This document shows, piece after piece, positions 53,149 to 57,471 of a stretch of 57,471 nucleotides of DNA. The translations under genes and the position numbers were made by a program. This DNA is from Pseudomonadota bacterium (GTDB taxonomy: Bacteria > Pseudomonadota > Gammaproteobacteria > Burkholderiales > Thiobacillaceae): contig JAJZTS010000010.1 of assembly GCA_021848725.1 (NCBI GenBank), positions 1 to 57,471 of the forward strand, read 5' to 3'. The notes under the pieces are model-generated. The model ran no database searches. It saw nothing but the letters and a program-made list of their open reading frames with translations, and was not told the origin of the DNA. The stretch's first letter is position 1, and every line of letters starts with the position of its first letter.

Positions 53149-54786
53149 ATGTTCATTGACGGCGATCATGCGATATTTTCCAGTAAACGTTTTCTGGTGG
53201 TAGACGACTTCCAGGGCATGCGCACGATGTTCCGCGAAATGCTGAAATCTTGCGGTGCGAAAGAAATCGATGTCGCCACCAACGGCAAGGAGGCCATCGC
53301 CTTGCTGGAGGTCAATAAATACGACGTGGTCCTGTGCGACTACAATCTGGGCGCCGGCAAAAATGGCCAGCAGGTCATGGAAGAAGCCAAAGTCAGAAAT
53401 TTGATTGGCCTGGCCACGGCGTGGATCGTCGTCTCCGCGGAGAAAACCACCGAGATGGTGCTCGGGGCCATGGAATACATGCCCGACGATTACATCATCA
53501 AGCCATTCACCGAGGCGATCATTCGTTCCCGTCTGCTGGCTGCGATAAGCCGGAAAGAACTGCTGCACGATGTCGAGAAGGCCATTTACGAAAAGGACTA
53601 CGCGAGCGCGATCACGTTGTGCGACGAAAAGCTGAAATCCGGCATTGGCCATGCGGGTGATTTGATTCGAATGAAAGTGGGGCTGCTGATTACCGCTGGC
53701 CGGCGCAAGCAGGCCAAGGAGCTGGTGGAAAAAGTGCTGGCCCAGCGCGATGTGCCGTGGGCCAAGGTCGATCTGGCCAAGGTGCACTACTTGGAAGGCG
53801 AGCTCGATTTGGCGCGCGATTTGCTGTTGCAAGTCACTGAGGAGAATCGAACCTATATGGGGGCCTACGACCTGCTCGCCAAGATATTCGAGGAGAAGGG
53901 CGACCTCGAAGAGGCGCAGAGCGTACTTGTCTGCAGCATCGATCTGTCGCCGAACTCGGCGACGAGGCAGAAGGCGCTGGGCGATATTGCGCAGAAGTTG
54001 GGCGATCTGGACCTGGCGGAAAAGGCCTTCCGCAAGACAATCGCGTTAACCGAACATTCGGTTCTGAAGGTGCCGTCGGCCTATATCGGTTTGGCTAAAA
54101 TTTGCACGGAAAAGAATAACCCCAGCGAAGCGATGCGCGTGTTGGGCGAAGTGCAAAAAACCTTCGATTGCACGCAATCGACCATCCATGCCAAGGTGAT
54201 CGAAGGTACTTTGTATCGGAAAAATCGCGATATGAAGGCGGCGCAGCAGACCGCCAAGGAGGTGGTCGGTTTGGTCAAAGGTGCTGCCTCGGCCCTACCC
54301 GCTAGCGTGGCGCTGGAGGCGGCAGAATTCATCATGGGCAACGGCGATGCGGCGACGGCCGCGGAATTGCTCAAAGCCGTGGTCCTGAACAACCATGAGA
54401 ATGAGGCCGTGTTGGAGCAGGTCAGAGCGGTATTCAAGCGGGCCGACATGGAAGAAGACGGTGAGAAACTGGTGACGGCTTCGTTGCGTGAGGTCGTGGA
54501 CTGCAACAACCAGGCCGTGCATCTGGCGCAGGCAGGCAAGTTGGAAGAGGCTATCGCGATGCTGCGCGATGCGAGGAAGATGATGCCGGGTAACAAGCGC
54601 ATCTTGCTGAATTTGAGCTATGCCTTGATATTGCTGATGCAGAAGAATGGCAGTAGAGAACTGGCGATGGATCGTGAAGTGCGCGATTACCTGGAGCAAG
54701 TGCGTAAGCTCGATCCTGGCAATGAGCAGTGCGGGAAATATCGCAATGCGCTGGATGCCATGCCGATTGCCCGCGCGGCGGCCTGA
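53149..54786 (+). CDS. Response regulator with C-terminal TPR array (paralogue 2)
   Basis: 545 aa, same architecture as the 50450 product and aligning with it throughout: FLVVDDFQGMRTMFREMLKS, phospho-acceptor D64 in VVLCDYNLGAGKNGQQVMEEAK, YIIKPF, then TPR-like helices (DLDLAEKAFRKTIALTEHSVL; NNQAVHLAQAGKLEEAIAMLRD). The ATG at 53149 is used; an in-frame GTG lies at 53134. The 253 bp before it (52896-53148) contain no gene that I can see. It is convergent with glcF, 4 bp apart. Confidence 0.9.
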   Translation: MFIDGDHAIFSSKRFLVVDDFQGMRTMFREMLKSCGAKEIDVATNGKEAIALLEVNKYDVVLCDYNLGAGKNGQQVMEEAKVRNLIGLATAWIVVSAEKTTEMVLGAMEYMPDDYIIKPFTEAIIRSRLLAAISRKELLHDVEKAIYEKDYASAITLCDEKLKSGIGHAGDLIRMKVGLLITAGRRKQAKELVEKVLAQRDVPWAKVDLAKVHYLEGELDLARDLLLQVTEENRTYMGAYDLLAKIFEEKGDLEEAQSVLVCSIDLSPNSATRQKALGDIAQKLGDLDLAEKAFRKTIALTEHSVLKVPSAYIGLAKICTEKNNPSEAMRVLGEVQKTFDCTQSTIHAKVIEGTLYRKNRDMKAAQQTAKEVVGLVKGAASALPASVALEAAEFIMGNGDAATAAELLKAVVLNNHENEAVLEQVRAVFKRADMEEDGEKLVTASLREVVDCNNQAVHLAQAGKLEEAIAMLRDARKMMPGNKRILLNLSYALILLMQKNGSRELAMDREVRDYLEQVRKLDPGNEQCGKYRNALDAMPIARAAA

Positions 54787-54790
54787 AGCG

Positions 54791-56002
54791 TCAGTCTGAA
54801 TTCAGCAGTTCGATCCAATGCACCACCGGCAGATCGGTGCCGCTGGCCAAATGCAACTGGCAGCCGATGTTCGCGCTGGCGATCAGTTCCGGTTGTTGGG
54901 ATTCAATGTGGCCGAGCTTGCGGTCGCGCAGTTGCGCGGCAAGATTCGGTTGTAGCAGGGAATAACTGCCGGCCGAGCCGCAACAAAGGTGCGCCTCGTC
55001 AAAGGGCACTAATTCATAACCGAGGCGACTCAAGATGTCCTCGATCACGCCACGCACCTGTTGACCATGTTGTAGGCTACAAGGCGGGTGGAAGGCGATG
55101 CGTCTGGCCTGTGTCGTCGTGAAACCGCTCAAATCCTCTCGTACCAGCGCCTCGCTCAAATCGAGGGTCAGGGCGGCTATACGCGCCGCCTTCTCGGCAT
55201 AGCTGGGGTCATCCCGCAAGTGGTAGCCATAGTCGCGCACCGTGGCGCCACAACCACTCGCGGTCATCACGATGGCCTCCAGCCCAGCCTCGACATGTGG
55301 CCACCAAGCATCGATATTGCGGCGCATGGCCGCGCGAGCCTCATCGACGGCGGCCATATGCTGGCTCAATGCACCGCAGCAGCCGGCTTCCGGTGCGGCA
55401 ATCAGGGAAATGCCGAGGTGGTCGAGCACGCGTTTGGCGCGCGCATTGATTTCCGGTGCCAGGTCGGGTTGCACGCAGCCTTCCAACAACAGCATACGCC
55501 GTCGGTGTGCGGTAGCGGTTGTGCGCGGCGGTGTCGGTTTGGCGGTGGGTACTTTGCGGCGCGCGGCGCTGGGAAGGGCGGGGCGCAAGGCCCGGCCTAA
55601 GTGGAGGAGCGGCCGGAAGAGGATTGGGGTCAGCAGGCTGCGGCGCAGTACAGTGCGCAGGGCCCGTTCCGGCAGGCTGCGCGGCGCCAACTGCTCGACC
55701 AACTCGCGGCCGATGTCGATCAGCCGGCCATAGCGCACACCGGAGGGGCAGGTGGTCTCGCAGTTTCGACAGGTCAGGCAGCGATCTAGGTGCTGCCGTG
55801 TGTCCGCGGAGACGGCATGGCCTTCCAGCATTTGTTTCATCAAGTAGATCCGGCCGCGCGGGCCATCGAGCTCGTCGCCCAGCACCTGATAGGTTGGGCA
55901 GCTCGCATTGCAGAAGCCGCAGTGTACACAGGCGCGCAGGATGCGGTCTGCTTCGCGCCCCTCGGGCGTATCGGCAAAGCGTGGGCTGAGCTTGGTTTGC
56001 AT
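54791..56002 (-). CDS. glcF: Glycolate oxidase iron-sulfur subunit
   Basis: 403 aa electron-transfer subunit of membrane-associated glycolate oxidase. Two [4Fe-4S] ferredoxin-like motifs are visible: CVHCGFCNASCP and CLTCRNCETTCP in the first 90 residues. Two CCG-type domains follow (APEAGCCGALSQH; HLCCGSAGSYSLLQP). Its start overlaps the glcE stop by 1 nt (TGATG). In an autotroph the enzyme would salvage 2-phosphoglycolate carbon; that is inferred. Confidence 0.94.
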   Translation of the reverse strand: MQTKLSPRFADTPEGREADRILRACVHCGFCNASCPTYQVLGDELDGPRGRIYLMKQMLEGHAVSADTRQHLDRCLTCRNCETTCPSGVRYGRLIDIGRELVEQLAPRSLPERALRTVLRRSLLTPILFRPLLHLGRALRPALPSAARRKVPTAKPTPPRTTATAHRRRMLLLEGCVQPDLAPEINARAKRVLDHLGISLIAAPEAGCCGALSQHMAAVDEARAAMRRNIDAWWPHVEAGLEAIVMTASGCGATVRDYGYHLRDDPSYAEKAARIAALTLDLSEALVREDLSGFTTTQARRIAFHPPCSLQHGQQVRGVIEDILSRLGYELVPFDEAHLCCGSAGSYSLLQPNLAAQLRDRKLGHIESQQPELIASANIGCQLHLASGTDLPVVHWIELLNSD

Positions 56003-57057
56003 CAGAGGGTTGCGTACAGGCGGCCGGGGTTGAAAATGCCATGCGGATCGAGCGCCTGTTTCATGCGCTGGTGCAGCTTCAGTAGGGCGGGCGGCAGCGG
56101 CTGGAATACCTCGCCACCGCCGTCATGGCCACGGAACAGGGTGGCATGGCCACCGGCAGTGGCGGCGGCGGCACGAATTCTTGCGGCCGGCTGGCCGGTG
56201 TGCAGCCACCGGAGCGCGCCGCCCCATTCGCTCAAGCAATCGCCGGTCAGGGCGATACGAGCGGTCGCCGGCAGCGCCAGGCGCCAAAGCGGCTCGTCGG
56301 TAAAGAAGTCGAGGCGCTGTTCCCGTATGTCATCCCAGATGCCGTTACCGTCTAGCCGGTCGCCGCCGATCTGGTCGCATGCCGCCTGGATGCCCTCGAT
56401 GGTGCCGGACAGCCGGACATGCAACTGGCCCGCATGATGCAGGCTGGCCGAGATCGGCAGGGGGAGGCGCGACCAGGCGATGAGCTTCTGTTGGGCTGTT
56501 TCGGCATCGAGTTCTTGTCGCAGGGTGATTTCCTGTGCCGGCCGTGGCAATACCTTGATCGAAATCTCGAGCAGAATGCCGAGCGTGCCGAGCGAACCCG
56601 CCATCAAGCGCGACAGGTCATAGCCGGCGACGTTCTTCATGACCTGGCCGCCGAAACGCAGCACCTCGCCCTTGCCATTGAGCAGTTTGACGCCGAGCAC
56701 GGCATCGCGCACGGCACCGGCCCAAGGCCGGCGTGGCCCGGAGAGGCCGGTGGCCACGCAACCGCCCAGTGTCGCGTTGGGGCCGAAATGCGGCGGCTCG
56801 AATGGCAACATCTGGCCATGCTGCGTTAGTAAAGTTTCAATCTGATTCAAGGGTGTGCCAGCGCGGGCGGTGATGACCAGTTCGCTCGGTTCATAAGTGA
56901 GCACGCCGCTGTGGTCGCCGATATCCAGCGCTTGGCCCTTCGTGCAGCGGCCGTAAAAATCCTTGCTGCCGCTGCCGAGAATGCGCAACGGCCTGCGCAG
57001 TGCAATGGCCTCGAGCACGCGCGCTTGCAAGGTTTCGGTCAGGTCGTGTTCGTTCAT
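56002..57057 (-). CDS. glcE: Glycolate oxidase FAD-binding subunit
   Basis: 351 aa. An FAD-linked PCMH domain covers the N-terminal half (LRILGSGSKDFYG; LVITARAGTPLNQIETLL; FGPNATLGGCVATGLSGPRRPWAGAVRDAVLG; VMKNVAGYDLSRLMAGSLGTLGIL). The C-terminal half is shorter than in GlcD, as normal for GlcE. It is 4 bp after glcD and coupled to glcF. Confidence 0.94.
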   Translation of the reverse strand: MNEHDLTETLQARVLEAIALRRPLRILGSGSKDFYGRCTKGQALDIGDHSGVLTYEPSELVITARAGTPLNQIETLLTQHGQMLPFEPPHFGPNATLGGCVATGLSGPRRPWAGAVRDAVLGVKLLNGKGEVLRFGGQVMKNVAGYDLSRLMAGSLGTLGILLEISIKVLPRPAQEITLRQELDAETAQQKLIAWSRLPLPISASLHHAGQLHVRLSGTIEGIQAACDQIGGDRLDGNGIWDDIREQRLDFFTDEPLWRLALPATARIALTGDCLSEWGGALRWLHTGQPAARIRAAAATAGGHATLFRGHDGGGEVFQPLPPALLKLHQRMKQALDPHGIFNPGRLYATL

Positions 57058-57061
57058 GGTT

Positions 57062-57471
57062 TCAGAATCGGGGCAGCTCAGGGAAGGGCAGCGCGCCAGC
57101 GTGGATATGCATGCGGCCGAACTCCGCGCAACGGTGCAATGTAGGCACGGCCTTGCCTGGGTTGAGCAGCCCCTTGGGGTCGAAGGCGGCCTTTATTGCG
57201 TGGAATTGGCCGAGTTCCGCGGCATTGAATTGGCGGCACATCGGGTTGAGCTTTTCGACACCGATGCCATGTTCGCCGGTGACGGTGCCGCCGACTTCGA
57301 CACAGAGTTCGAGAATTTTCTCACCAAGGCGTTCGGCCCGCGCTAGTTCGCCAGGCTGGTTGGCGTCGAATAGGATCAGGGGGTGCAGATTGCCATCGCC
57401 CGCGTGGAAGACATTGGCGACGCGCAGATTGAACGCTCGGGCCAATTCGTCGATGCGGGCAAGCACATGGC
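57062..57471 (-). CDS. glcD: Glycolate oxidase subunit GlcD (C-terminal part only)
   Basis: The last 136 or so codons of the FAD-linked catalytic subunit. VFHAGDGNLHPLILFD, GGTVTGEHGIGVEKL and AFDPKGLLNPGKAVPT are typical of GlcD C-termini. The frame is open to the window end (His then Val before LARIDELARA), so the GTG at 57466 is internal and the gene continues beyond the window. Confidence 0.93.
   Translation of the reverse strand, partial: HVLARIDELARAFNLRVANVFHAGDGNLHPLILFDANQPGELARAERLGEKILELCVEVGGTVTGEHGIGVEKLNPMCRQFNAAELGQFHAIKAAFDPKGLLNPGKAVPTLHRCAEFGRMHIHAGALPFPELPRF

Overview
The window looks like a chromosomal segment of a betaproteobacterium. The gene content and order (holC-valS, xseB-ispA-dxs, tsaD/rpsU-yqeY-dnaG-rpoD, the moa/moe/mob set, a GlcDEF-type glycolate oxidase, DsrE and TauE sulfur-type proteins) would fit a chemolithoautotrophic, Thiobacillus-like member of the Nitrosomonadales. 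That placement is inferred from gene content only. Most genes are GC-rich. About 2.1-4.3 kb and 44.1-49.5 kb are visibly more A/T-rich and hold genes I recognise poorly or not at all.

Layout. 0-2.1 kb: sucC (cut by the window start) and sucD, separated by a double-hairpin repeat. 2.1-4.3 kb: one unknown cytoplasmic protein behind a sigma-54-type promoter, then two small unknown secreted proteins on the other strand. 4.3-9.2 kb: an orphan MlaF-like ABC ATPase, holC, a small conserved gene, valS and a small membrane protein. 9.4-14.7 kb: a membrane GGDEF-EAL protein and the molybdenum-cofactor genes moaE, moaD, moeA and mobB, with moaA divergent. 14.9-19.9 kb: a chemoreceptor with a Cache-like domain, an XRE regulator, a sensorless chemoreceptor and a NIT-like sensor protein. 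Both chemoreceptors have excellent sigma-54 (-24/-12) promoter matches. 20.2-23.0 kb: a large secreted thaumatin-family protein with N-terminal tandem repeats. 23.0-30.0 kb, minus strand: glk, a PAS/degenerate-GGDEF protein, a small protein, a glutamine amidotransferase, folE2, dxs, ispA and xseB. 30.1-35.7 kb: a Rieske oxygenase, a helical-repeat secreted protein, a DNA-alkyltransferase, xerD, a periplasmic DsrE-like protein and a TauE/SafE exporter. 35.9-44.1 kb: folB, plsY, a membrane protein, tsaD, rpsU, yqeY, dnaG, rpoD with a long lysine-rich N-terminal extension, and a tRNA with anticodon CAU that I assign to Ile2. 44.1-49.5 kb: an unassigned metabolic cluster next to that tRNA (metal hydrolase-like, nitroreductase, U32-like, acyl-CoA dehydrogenase-like and beta-decarboxylating dehydrogenase genes). 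49.7-54.8 kb: a soluble histidine kinase, two paralogous receiver-TPR proteins and a Crp/Fnr regulator. 54.8 kb to the end: glcF, glcE and the 3' part of glcD.

How the genes work together. Central metabolism (SucCD), isoprenoids (IspA/Dxs), folate and GTP-derived cofactors (FolE2, FolB), Moco synthesis and the macromolecular-synthesis operon are housekeeping. The less ordinary parts are four: the sigma-54-linked signalling genes, which may form a split nitrate/nitrite-type chemoreceptor; the repeat-bearing thaumatin-like secreted protein; the tRNA-adjacent metabolic cluster; and the kinase/dual receiver-TPR/Crp module. All functional links for these four are inferences from sequence motifs and neighbourhood. 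No database search was possible.
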